A stretch of 64,000 bases of DNA from Thozetella sp. PMI_491 (taxonomy: Eukaryota; Ascomycota; Sordariomycetes; Chaetosphaeriales; Chaetosphaeriaceae), in NCBI GenBank assembly GCA_021432635.1, contig MU270029.1, positions 928,575 to 992,574 of the forward strand, in the 5' to 3' direction. The translations under genes and the position numbers were made by a program. The number at the start of each line of letters is the position of its first letter. Position 1 is the stretch's first letter. This document shows, in pieces, positions 47,946 to 56,207 of this stretch. The notes below the pieces were generated by a model. It was given only the letters and a program-made list of their open reading frames with translations. It was not told the origin of the DNA and did not search any database.

Positions 47946-48918
47946 CTTGTGCGAATCGGTTCCGCGCTGTTGAAAGAAAGACTGAAGACGACAATCTTGC
48001 GGTGCAGCTCACACATGGTCGGGTCGTCTGCTGACCAATTTGTCCTGGCGGGCTCTCTCAAGGACGTCTTTAGCGTACCCACTCTTGGCTCAGTCCCTGC
48101 TCAGCGGGGCAACCAACATCCCCCCGGTGACTCATTCAATAAGCCTAATCCCTTCATATGGGTAAGGAAAGAATAAGAGGGGATGCGGTACAGCCTAGCT
48201 TCTACCGGCTAGGAGGAGCTAGGTAGTCTGACCGAATAGTACTGAAGTCCCGTATAATGGGAAAGTTGCAATCGCCGGTCTACCTGCCTTGAGTGCATTC
48301 CTGCACATGGAAACGGTGTGGTAGCTTTGGGATGCAAGACTTTGCTACGGGGCCTAAAGCCGATTCTCAATGGAATACAAGTATTGGCCAGGGACTTCGC
48401 CTTAACGGGGCCTTCTTGCCGCAGGATCATTACATTACGCCTAGACGCCGCTCGGTTAGTCTTCGAACCGTTCTTTCATTGGCTTACCGAACGCACTCGC
48501 CTCACCAGCCTGCGCGACCCTAAAGCACGCAGAGTACTGTCCTGGATCAGAACGACATTGTTCCTAGGACAAAAACAGTCAGATCAATACTGCACCCGCT
48601 ATTACCAGAGTGGTAAGGCCGTTTGATCGATGGAGTAGAGTATGCCAGGGGCCAAGATGAAAATAGCTGATATCCTCACATCCGCCGCGAATGCCCTACT
48701 CTATCGCCATGGTGTGTGGCACGGGAAGAATGTGGCACAGCCGTTGGCTGAATGTCATTGTTCATCGATCCTGCATTGCTTATAGGTTCTTCTGAAACGC
48801 CCCCGACCCCGACTCCAAGCGCTAGAGGGGCGCGGCGACGGTATTTAGTCGACACCCCACCCCAGATCGAATCACCCACTGCCATCCAACCCTCTTGAAG
48901 GCAGAAAAACTACGAATC
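47946..48918. other. Divergent intergenic region, about 970 bp
   Basis: Promoters of the Zn2Cys6 factor and the multi-span protein are presumably here. Short frames lack support. Confidence 0.45.
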
Positions 48919-49863
48919 ATGGCCGAAGCAGCTGCGGAGTCGTACGACACGTGCGCGATGCGCTGCTACGCCGTTCCCTATGGCATCGTCGGCTTCCTGA
49001 GCCACTGCTTTCACCTCTATCTCGGCTATTGCATACTGCGCCGGAAAACGCCTCTATGGCCGACTAGAAGGCTCAATTATGTGACCTACGATACGTATAT
49101 CGCCTTCCTATGGTTCGCCGGGCTGGTGACACTGAATGCCATCAACGTCTTCGACAGCCGCTGCGACGGCACGACGCATAGTAAGGTTCGCATCGTCAGC
49201 CTCGAGCACCTGGTCCTTGTGCTTCTCAACACCTTGCTTCTTGCATTTTCCTTCAACAAGCGCATCCCGATCATAGCCACAACTTGGGTGTTTGCGGCGC
49301 TAGACGTTGCCGGAATTTGCTCAGACTACTTCAGCAGCATACTAGGCTCCTTCTCTGCGGATGCCAGAGCCTCCACGGCTCCAGCTCATAAGCAGGAAGG
49401 AACCGAGCTGATCCAAGAAACAGCAGGCAGAGAGTCGCGGGAGCTGCGTTCGAAAAAGGGGACCATCGACTTGACCTTCTTCCGAGAAAATTCAATCACA
49501 ATCCCTCTTCTCGCCGTTCCTTACGCCATCTACGCAGTCAACGTGGCCCAGAAGAGTGAGAGCTGGGTGAATGGGGGAGTCATCAAGACAGTCACTGTTA
49601 TCTACGGTATACTCGGCGGCTTAATACTCGCATGGTCTCTGGGGGGCTTTTACTCCATACGACGTCGAGGCAAGCCCGCCGAATCATGGGCTATGGTGTG
49701 GTATGGAAATGAGCTCTTGGCTGAATTGACCATCTCGTATAGCACGTGGGCTTTGGCTTCCGCTGCGAATGATCTCCAAGGGCTTGTCATTGGGGATGAA
49801 TTCCCCGTGGCCCGATACTGGGCATATTTTGCCGTGTCTAAACTACCTATATTCATGATATAA
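48919..49863 (+). CDS. Multi-span membrane protein, unknown
   Basis: A single-exon gene; the ATG at 48919 (MAEAAAESYDTC) is the first good start and gives 314 residues. Six or seven hydrophobic spans can be seen: GIVGFLSHCFHLYLGYCIL, YIAFLWFAGLVTLNAINV, LVLVLLNTLLLAF, ATTWVFAALDVAGIC, ITIPLLAVPYAIYAVNV, TVIYGILGGLILAWSLGGFY, and a weaker C-terminal one. A charged loop with many S, E and R residues lies between the fourth and fifth spans. The family is not recognised. No intron was found. Confidence 0.68.
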   Translation: MAEAAAESYDTCAMRCYAVPYGIVGFLSHCFHLYLGYCILRRKTPLWPTRRLNYVTYDTYIAFLWFAGLVTLNAINVFDSRCDGTTHSKVRIVSLEHLVLVLLNTLLLAFSFNKRIPIIATTWVFAALDVAGICSDYFSSILGSFSADARASTAPAHKQEGTELIQETAGRESRELRSKKGTIDLTFFRENSITIPLLAVPYAIYAVNVAQKSESWVNGGVIKTVTVIYGILGGLILAWSLGGFYSIRRRGKPAESWAMVWYGNELLAELTISYSTWALASAANDLQGLVIGDEFPVARYWAYFAVSKLPIFMI

Positions 49864-50205
49864 GACGAGAGGGGAGCAAGGAAAGCGTATAAAGCGTGGG
49901 TGGACATGTCCGATTTGGACCCAACAACTACAAGTAGCTGACTGACATGGTGGAACTGGGCGAACGTCGCCAAGAGTACACTTTCGCTCCTGCCTTGACT
50001 TAGAGATACAATATAACGGCTGTCATATTTCCTTCTGGGCCAGTCCAGTGCCTTCTGAGGCTCTAAAGTCAATAGCGGACTCGAAACCCAATGGAGATTT
50101 TATGAACTAAACAATTTTGTATAGGGAATCCCGACAGGTTTAGCTAGTGTCAATCTAGAGTCGGACCGAGAGGAGAGATACAATGTTGTGTGCCCTCCAA
50201 ACACG
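49864..50205. other. Convergent 3' region
   Basis: About 340 bp between converging genes. The antisense frame at 49650-50072 overlaps the upstream gene and is not supported. Confidence 0.4.
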
Positions 50206-50581
50206 TCACTGTGGACACGGCGTTTGCGTCACGACCTTGGCCGTGGTTGCGGTCGTGATCGGACAGGGTGCAGAAACAGCGACGTAATTCACCCCACCGC
50301 ATGGTAGCCCAGCGCATGGATTGGAGGCAGCGCAATCGCGGGGGGCAGTGACAGTTGCTACTAGCGGCGAACAGCCGCAAGAGGAGTTCACTGGCTGTAA
50401 TAATATGTGCATGCACTCCACTCGATTCCTGCAGGCCGGACATACGAATTGCTCAGTAACAGTCGTGCAGGCATGCTGCCCCGCGGCAGAGCTTGGGAAA
50501 GGGTTAATTATGTTTTGCATAGGGAACTGCTCTGTGAACTTACATGGTGAAGAAAAGGAAAAGGATATACGGTGCCTTCAT
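50206..50581 (-). CDS. Small secreted cysteine-rich protein, two exons
   Basis: Exon 1 (50581-50544, 38 nt) encodes MKAPYILFLFFT, a signal-peptide core. The 52-nt intron (GTAAGT...CCAAG) joins in phase to exon 2 (50491-50206), giving about 107 residues with cleavage probably near ISAAGQHA. The mature part has 11 cysteines in ~90 residues (HAC, FVCPAC, VEC, SCGC, RDC, NPC, LPC, APC, TPC), a V/T-rich end, and ends PCPQ. Size, secretion signal and cysteine density fit a candidate effector or antimicrobial-like peptide. I recognise no CFEM or hydrophobin spacing. The odd cysteine number would leave one unpaired or allow dimerisation. Confidence 0.72.
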
Positions 50582-51231
50582 CTTGAGTAGAATTGCGTTG
50601 AAGTAATGCTGCTTGCTCGGGGCTTGACCATGGCGCAGAAACAAGAATTTTCGTTGATCTGAGGGCTTGGCAGAGTGTCGATATATAGGCACATGCAGGG
50701 TTAAAGCAAAAGCAATAGCCGATATTATTTTTAGAAGTTAGGTCTGAATCCTGGAGTCAAAAGAGAGACAGGCGGCGTCAATGACATATTTTTAGCTGCT
50801 GGCCGCAGTCATGAGCTGGAAGTAGGAGACATGACATCGGCTACCTTTGGACTAGGTAGAGGCTTCGAGTCACTCATTTCAACGACCAGCGAATAAGGTT
50901 CCTAGGTTACGGTGGCAACATCTGAGGAAGTATACTAAACTGATACGATAGGGTGCTGCTGGCAGTCATGACTCCTTAGTGAGGCTATGATTGGCTATAT
51001 CGAGTTGAATATTTTCTTTGTTCAATTGTAGCGTCCCTATTGGCGTCCTCAGCTCTCCTCCTGCCTCTATAATTGCTTCGATAAGCTGATTGCATAACTT
51101 AGAGGCTACCGGTTATCCGGTTTTCACGTTTATATGCGTGCAGAGTTGCACGAAGACCTTGGAATTGAATGATTTTTTATTCGACCATGTATGGTTTGTC
51201 TTCGTTTTTTTTTACATAGTTTATCACTTCT
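50582..51231. other. Intergenic, AT-rich
   Basis: About 650 bp upstream of the secreted protein gene, bordering the repeat block. No supported gene. Confidence 0.45.
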
Positions 51232-51632
51232 TCTCCCCTCCTAACCCGCTCCCTCCACCCTTCCCACGCACAATGTGTTCTGGCTACACGTAGGGTGCTA
51301 CCAGAGCGAAGCGATGGTCGCTACGAGGGAAGCCGCAACGGCGGCGACCGAGACAACCTAGCAACCCAGCCCTACACACTGAACGAAGTGAGGTCATCAC
51401 CATCGCCCACTGTCAAAGTGAGCCACAGCGAGCGCAATGATTTTTTTTTTTTTAGGATTTAAAAAATCACTGAGCGGTAGTGAACAACGGAATACACCCC
51501 AGGCTTCCAAGCCATCAAGTCCATGACGGAGGAGCGGCGCCGTGAGCAGATGCCAACCCCGACCGGAGGGGAGGGCAACCGAAGGTTGGGCCAGTATAAT
51601 ATTACCCCTATACTTGATGGCCCAATGGCCCA
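51232..51632 (+). repeat. Repeat copy A
   Basis: Begins with a C-rich head (cccacgcacaatg), followed by gctacgagggaagccgc and ggcggcgaccgag. It includes a TGATTTTTT/AAAAAATCA hairpin near 51438-51475 and ends with the origin-like module at 51512-51632. Confidence 0.7.
51512..51632 (+). other. Origin-like stem-loop module, copy A
   Basis: Outer inverted arms CCATCAAGT (near 51513) and ACTTGATGG (51612-51620) lie about 100 bp apart. Inside is a second stem, TTGGGCCA (51586-51593) pairing with TGGCCCAA (51618-51625), continued after a 4-nt bulge by GTATA (51594-51598) with TATAC (51609-51613). TAATATTAC lies at 51597-51605, at the loop. This matches in form the virion-strand origin of geminivirus-like CRESS-DNA replicons, where Rep nicks TAATATTAC in the loop of a GC-rich stem. 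Function here is inference. Confidence 0.5.
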
Positions 51633-52049
51633 AGTTACATTTAAAATGCGTCAACGAGCGTAAGTGAGCGCATTATTTTGTACTCCCAAGCATTGAAGAG
51701 GAGGCGTCCTGTGTTAGAATCGCTTTCTCCCGTTTGATTTGATTTGGATCTGTTTGTCCTGCGAGTGCTGTGTTCTCTGCTGAATTGTAGTTTTTGGATA
51801 TGAGAATGCGGTTTGTTTTTTTTAATTGGGAGTAAGCGTGAGCGAGTCGTTATATCTAGTTGAAAATGTGTTGTTTTCAGGGTATGTTGGTCTTTTCCGC
51901 CCATCATGTTTCTCGTGTCAACATAGGATACTGGAAGGAGCGAAGCGACTGTCTTGTAGATTCTAGGATTATAGATACTATTAATTAAGCAATACCTTTA
52001 AGGAACGAGCAGAGCGAGTGATACCACCACGGACACTAGATTAATCATC

Positions 52050-52400
52050 TTAACCCTCCCCTCCCATACCCAATGCATTCCCAGCCACGCGCAGCGTGCA
52101 TCCGAAGCGAAGCGGAGGTTGCTACGAGGAAGCCGCGATAGCGGTGACCGAGGCAATAGCGCAGCGAAGCGAAGCGACACGTGCAACCCAGGTGTCCAAT
52201 GAAAACCTCTCTGCACCGTCAGGTCCAAGCGAGCAAAAGCGAGCGCAACTTCAAAACACCAAAGGTTTTTCCATTTGTTAGGAGCGACAGCGAACTAACG
52301 GCACCACGGTCAAATGAAAAATTTAAAAATACTGAGCGATAGCGAAGAACATCATGTTAACGTCATTCAACCATCCAGTATCCGAGGAGGGACGACGAGG
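52050..52400 (+). repeat. Repeat copy B (head part)
   Basis: Shares with copies A and C the head (accc-aatgcattc-cagc-acgc), gctacgaggaagccgcgatagcgg and tgaccgaggcaa. Contains a neat double hairpin: CATTTG (52272-52277) with CAAATG (52311-52316), and inside it GTTAG (52277-52281) with CTAAC (52295-52299), whose loop is gagcgacagcgaa. Ends in CCATCCAGTATCC near 52370. Confidence 0.65.
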
Positions 52401-52742
52401 GGCCTACGCATGCAGTCTGTGATCTCCACCACGCGTCAGCGTGTCTTTGTGTCCAGCGAAGCGACCTACTGTAGACAATAGCATAGTCAATACTTCTATG
52501 AAGGAATACTTTTTAGATGAACGAGCGATGCGAGGGCGAGGTGTTCACGTGCACCCCAGGTTTAAACCAATTAGAGTTTGTGGACCATCAAATCTCAATC
52601 AAGCGAGCACCAGCGAGCGATGGAATTTTGATGTTTTTCAATGGACCAGCGAGCATAGCGAGCGCCACAAAAATCGTAGATTTTATTTAAAATAAGTGAG
52701 CGATAGCGAACGATGTAGTTTACTCGACGAGAGTATCGATTA

Positions 52743-52858
52743 CCATCCAGTATCCGACGACGGAGGAGGGGGCTGCGAGCTGGGCGAGCATCCGACCAGC
52801 GGGAGGACTGGGCCAACTAATATTACCCCTTATACTGGATGGCCCAATGGCCCAATCC
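52743..52858 (+). other. Origin-like stem-loop module, copy B
   Basis: Perfect 11-bp inverted arms CCATCCAGTAT (52743-52753) and ATACTGGATGG (52832-52842). Inside, TGGGCCA (52809-52815) pairs with TGGCCCA (52840-52846), and TAATATTAC lies between them at 52818-52826. After it come CCCAATGGCCCAA and two telomere-like CCCTAA units. It is the best preserved of the modules. Confidence 0.55.
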
Positions 52859-52868
52859 CTAACCCTAA
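52857..52868 (+). repeat. Interstitial telomere-like (CCCTAA)2
   Basis: Two perfect CCCTAA units (the common fungal telomere repeat TTAGGG, read on this strand) lie directly beside origin-like module B. Two units can occur by chance, so this is weak evidence alone. Confidence 0.5.
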
Positions 52869-53097
52869 GATGGACCAACGCGACGGGACGGAGCTAAGAG
52901 CAGTACGAGCTTGCGAGTGCGCGAATGGGAGCGAACGCGACCTGGTCCATTACTTTAACCAATGAAGCGACGGAGGAGCGGAGATGGCGAATAAGAATCG
53001 ACGAGCGTAGCGAGGAAGATGACCAATGACGATAGGTTTTAGACGAAACGGAGTGGAGCATGGATATGACGATTCACGTGAGGGACGCCCGGAGGGC

Positions 53098-53105
53098 TAT
53101 AAAAG
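53098..53105 (+). promoter_or_regulatory. TATA box candidate inside the repeat block
   Basis: TATAAAAG follows a GC-rich stretch. About 100 bp downstream is a long pyrimidine tract (53201-53230) ending in CAG, like an intron 3' end. These suggest a Pol II transcription unit starting near 53130. Confidence 0.4.
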
Positions 53106-53560
53106 GGTGTTTCTTCTCGAGTGGGCGAGAGAATCCTTTTTCCTCTTGCAACTATTCGAGACAAGTACGCAATTTACAGCGGAGCGACTAATAGCGGTGT
53201 TCTTCTTTTTTTCTCTTCTTTTTTTCTCTTCAGCGGCCGCGGTGACACGCCTACAAGGTGCAGTTACCTCTTACGGATGTGCAGACTGTCGCTCTGATGA
53301 TCAGAGGACATTGTTGTCTTGTTTGACAAAGTATCTCCTTGAGAACGTCTCGTGTCTTTCCTTGTGCCCAGGGGCACACTTTCGTCATATTCCTTCGTCT
53401 TGTGCGGTGCCTATCCGCTTCTGTCCCTCTCGGCGAGACTGGCTTCGGTTCGCTTACAGGCTCTGGTGGCTCAAGATTCTCTCTTATTCACTTTTCTGGT
53501 TCTTGTTGCTCACGTCTGTTGGCCTTGATTGTATCATATTAGCTCTTTTGGCTTGTTGCT

Positions 53561-53935
53561 ATGTCCGACTTTTCTCGCTTTTCGAAGCCTATGGGCTGCA
53601 AATGCAAGATACAGGAGTGGAAAGACAATCCTGATACAGCCATCTGGTATTATACTAGTTGCCTCCTGACTTTGGACGAGCATAAAACTTACTGGACGAA
53701 AAATAATGTGAATTTAATGGAATTTAACGATAATGATATGGGAAAGTCGTCTTCTTTTTCCCGCAAAGTTCCCCATGCTTACTTGACTATCCTCAGCTCC
53801 AACTTCACTGATAAGGGTAATGTCTTTGCCTTTCCAGGGGCTTTTTGGACCTTGCTTACTTTGTGTGCTAGTTTTGTCCTCGAAGGGGTCTTCAAGGGGT
53901 TGATGTCTCTTTTTAGTGACAAAGAAGAGAGTTGA
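53561..53935 (+). CDS. 124-residue frame inside the repeat block, unknown
   Basis: An ATG at 53561 opens a frame of normal-looking composition (MSDFSRFSKPMGCKCKIQE, ending VFKGLMSLFSDKEES) with a hydrophobic stretch FPGAFWTLLTLCASFVLEG. It is the only frame in the block that reads like a protein. It lies downstream of the TATA box and pyrimidine tract. An overlapping upstream frame (53026-53634) is rich in F, L and S because of the T-rich sequence and is less convincing. It has no Rep, transposase or capsid motif. It could be an element gene or chance. Confidence 0.3.
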   Translation: MSDFSRFSKPMGCKCKIQEWKDNPDTAIWYYTSCLLTLDEHKTYWTKNNVNLMEFNDNDMGKSSSFSRKVPHAYLTILSSNFTDKGNVFAFPGAFWTLLTLCASFVLEGVFKGLMSLFSDKEES

Positions 53936-54030
53936 GGTTTCGTTTGGTAGTTTAGTGTCATTTGTGAACCCTGCTGCATTTCTTGCCAGTGGGTATGTGT
54001 TGTTGCTGTTTCCTTTAGCTACTGTCCGGT

Positions 54031-54067
54031 TTTTTCTTCTTTTTCTTCTTCTTTTTCTTCTTCTTCG
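54031..54067 (+). repeat. TTC-rich simple repeat
   Basis: A CTT/TTC microsatellite-like pyrimidine tract within the T-rich middle of the repeat block. Confidence 0.8.
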
Positions 54068-54226
54068 CAGCCCGTATCTTAGATATTTCTTATGTTATTC
54101 CTAGTCCTGTCCTTTTTTTAGAGCTTGTTAAGGTCTAGCAGATCATTTTCGCTACCATTTCTTTTCTTCGCTTCGTCTCTTTGCTCTGTGTTCAAGAATG
54201 ATTGGTCGCTTGCTCGTCGCAACCTG

Positions 54227-54665
54227 CCCCTTCATAACCGCCCTCCTACACGCACTGCATTGCAGCTACCCGCAGGGCGCTGCCGAAACCGAACGCGTAG
54301 GTCAGTTCGCGGGAGCCGCTACGGCGGCGACCAAGGCAATCGCCTTGTTGTGACACTTCCACCAGAGCGAGCATTGGCAAGTATAGAGAATCACGAGTAA
54401 GTAGTTTATATAGTGATCGGAGCGAACCATAGACGGTATAGGTTTTCTTTTCATTAAACAAGCGAGGCGAGTAGTAGAAATAAGATTTCTTTTCCTTAAA
54501 GCGAGCTGTAGCGAGCGATGTACCTTTTAGGGAAATAGATTATCCATCCAGTACCTCAGCGGAGCGAGGATGCCGTGTGGGACGAGCACCCGATGGAGGA
54601 GCGCAGCCGTAGGCTGGGCCATTAAAGTTTCCTTTATATTGGATAACCCAATGGCCTAGCTGGCT
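54227..54665 (+). repeat. Repeat copy C
   Basis: Matches copies A and B in the head (cacgcactgcattgcagctac) and in ccgctacggcggcgaccaaggcaa. It ends in a degenerate module: CCATCCAGTA near 54542, GGGCCA, then TATTGGATAACCCAATGGCC. The TAATATTAC word is not kept here. Confidence 0.65.
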
Positions 54666-54792
54666 CATCAGATGTTCCCAATCGATGTTACATTATTGCC
54701 TTTACATAGTGTGACATGATCCCCATTTGCATTACGGTAGCCGCCACCAACAAGGGCGCACCCGCTGTTGCCCACACTTGATAATTTATGCT

Positions 54793-56207
54793 TTATTCGG
54801 TGTTTACCGTCCACATGCCGGTCACCCATTTAACTTTAGCGGCTTCAACCTCAGCCCAGCAGCTGGCTTGAGTATCCCATATCTCCAGCTGTCTTACTTC
54901 GTCCATCGTCGGACTTCGATCCACGTTCCAGTGGGCATCGTCCAAAACTTGAGCTCTGTGCACACTGTCGCTCTCTAGTATACTCTGGGGGGTAGAGTTG
55001 GCTTGTGCTTCAAGGACAAGGCCGCGATGGTACTGGGCCATGGTGCTGAAGCACAACGCTTGGAGCACATCAGCTCCACCTGGGCTAGCCGGGATATCTG
55101 CCTCGTAGTGGCCGGAAATCGCGGCTTCGGTCTCGTAAGAATGTGCTTCCTGTCGCTTCCTAATGACCTGGCGGTGAGCATACGCCGAGCGTGAGCAAGC
55201 GTCGATTTCATCAGCTCTCACGCCGCTAGTAAGTGAGTTTCTAAGACTTATTATCTCGCGGTGGAGTCTCTCCGCAAATAGCGAAGTGAGCTCCCCGTTC
55301 CAAGCATAATCGCATTTGAGCCAGGCGATGCAAAAATCGTCCGTGTTGGGCTCATGCCCAATCGATGCCAGAATTGCTCCCATGCAATCGCTCACCTCCA
55401 GAGCCAGCTGAAAAGGGCCTTCGGATTGAGCGCGGTCATAGACCTGTTGGGCGAGAACTGACAGACCATGATTTTGACCCAGCAGATATGCTGTAGATCT
55501 GGCGAGGCACTTCAAGAAAGTATGCAAGAGCCCTGCATGTCTCCAGCGGCGCAAGCTGATGAACATATATAACAAGGAATAAAAGTTGCGATCGTGACGA
55601 AGATCGAGGATAACGTCAAAAGCAGTGCTAGCAAGCTGGACGCCACGGTCGTCCTTGCTATCGAGACACCATGACGCTTGTATTAGGTCATTCAATGCCT
55701 GCCGCGGACCGCTTAGGATATGGCTGAGAAAAGGGACGATTCCCCGATTGATGTTGTGGCCTAGGGTATAGTGGCGCTGGATAAGGGGGCGAAGCCGCCC
55801 AATGAACTCTTCTCGAAAATGGACGGCTCCTGGGGGGGCCAAGGGGCGTGGCAATGTGTGCTCAGCCGGCGGCCTTTGGGCTTGTGGACGCCTACCGGCA
55901 TGATGTGGTGTCCGGCCTCGCCTAGTGTTGTATTTAACGAAGCCCCACTGTCTTATCCGGTCTTTATACATCTTCTCCCTACCCACACCAGTGAGAACGC
56001 AGACCGGGAAAGGCGGATAGTGGCAACCCACGTGGCAACCAGCCCCTTTGTAGACATAATAACGACAAGATCTTTCACGGAAACTCTTTCCTCGATATAG
56101 AGCCGGCGAATTTCTTCCTTGTGGCCCTCCCAAACCGCAGCTGGGTGCTCGGGACTTCCCCGATGGGTATTCTTTACTGCCCGAAATACCAGCAGATTTT
56201 TCTCCAT
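54793..56207 (-). CDS. Clr5-domain protein, two exons
   Basis: Exon 1 is 56207-56032, the 53-nt intron 56031-55979 starts GTGGGT, and exon 2 is 55978-54793. The phase-correct junction restores the Clr5 domain: WEGHKEEIRRLYIEERVSVKDLVVIMSTKGLVAT followed by EKMYKDRIRQWGFVKYNT. Total is 453 residues. The start ATG at 56207 (MEKNLLVF) is preferred to one at 56438. The remaining ~340 residues are helical (LNDLIQASWCLDSKDDRG, LYMFISLRRWRHAGLLHTFLKCL), as in other Clr5 proteins. The fission yeast namesake Clr5 is tied to silencing, and in filamentous fungi the domain is widespread in putative DNA-binding proteins of unknown role. It directly abuts the repeat block, on the opposite strand. Confidence 0.85.

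Larger units (their letters stand above)
51232..54665. repeat. Block of diverged dispersed repeats with origin-like modules (possible decayed element)
   Basis: This 3.4-kb block differs sharply from its surroundings. At least three copies of a ~400-bp sequence start near 51232, 52050 and 54227, sharing a C-rich head, then CTACGAGGAAGCCGC and GCGGCGACCGAGGCAA. A second partial body lies at ~52545-52860. Words such as GAGCG and AGCGA recur every few dozen bases, mostly on the plus strand in the repeat parts. The 3' end of each copy is a ~100-bp module with inverted arms (features below). The middle (53200-54220) is pyrimidine-rich and less repetitive. No transposase, reverse transcriptase, capsid or Rep domain is recognised. 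It may be a fossil of a mobile or rolling-circle element, or a class I do not know. Confidence 0.6.

Noticed and set aside
53026-53634. 202-residue frame in the repeat block with many F/L/S residues
   Set aside because: Its hydrophobic runs come from T-rich pyrimidine tracts, and it crosses the likely TATA box and intron-like acceptor.
51232-54665. Reading the repeat block as an LTR retroelement with copies A and C as LTRs
   Set aside because: No primer-binding site, polypurine tract, or gag/pol-like frame was seen, and copy B also lies inside. The shared sequence ends in a hairpin rather than TG...CA ends.
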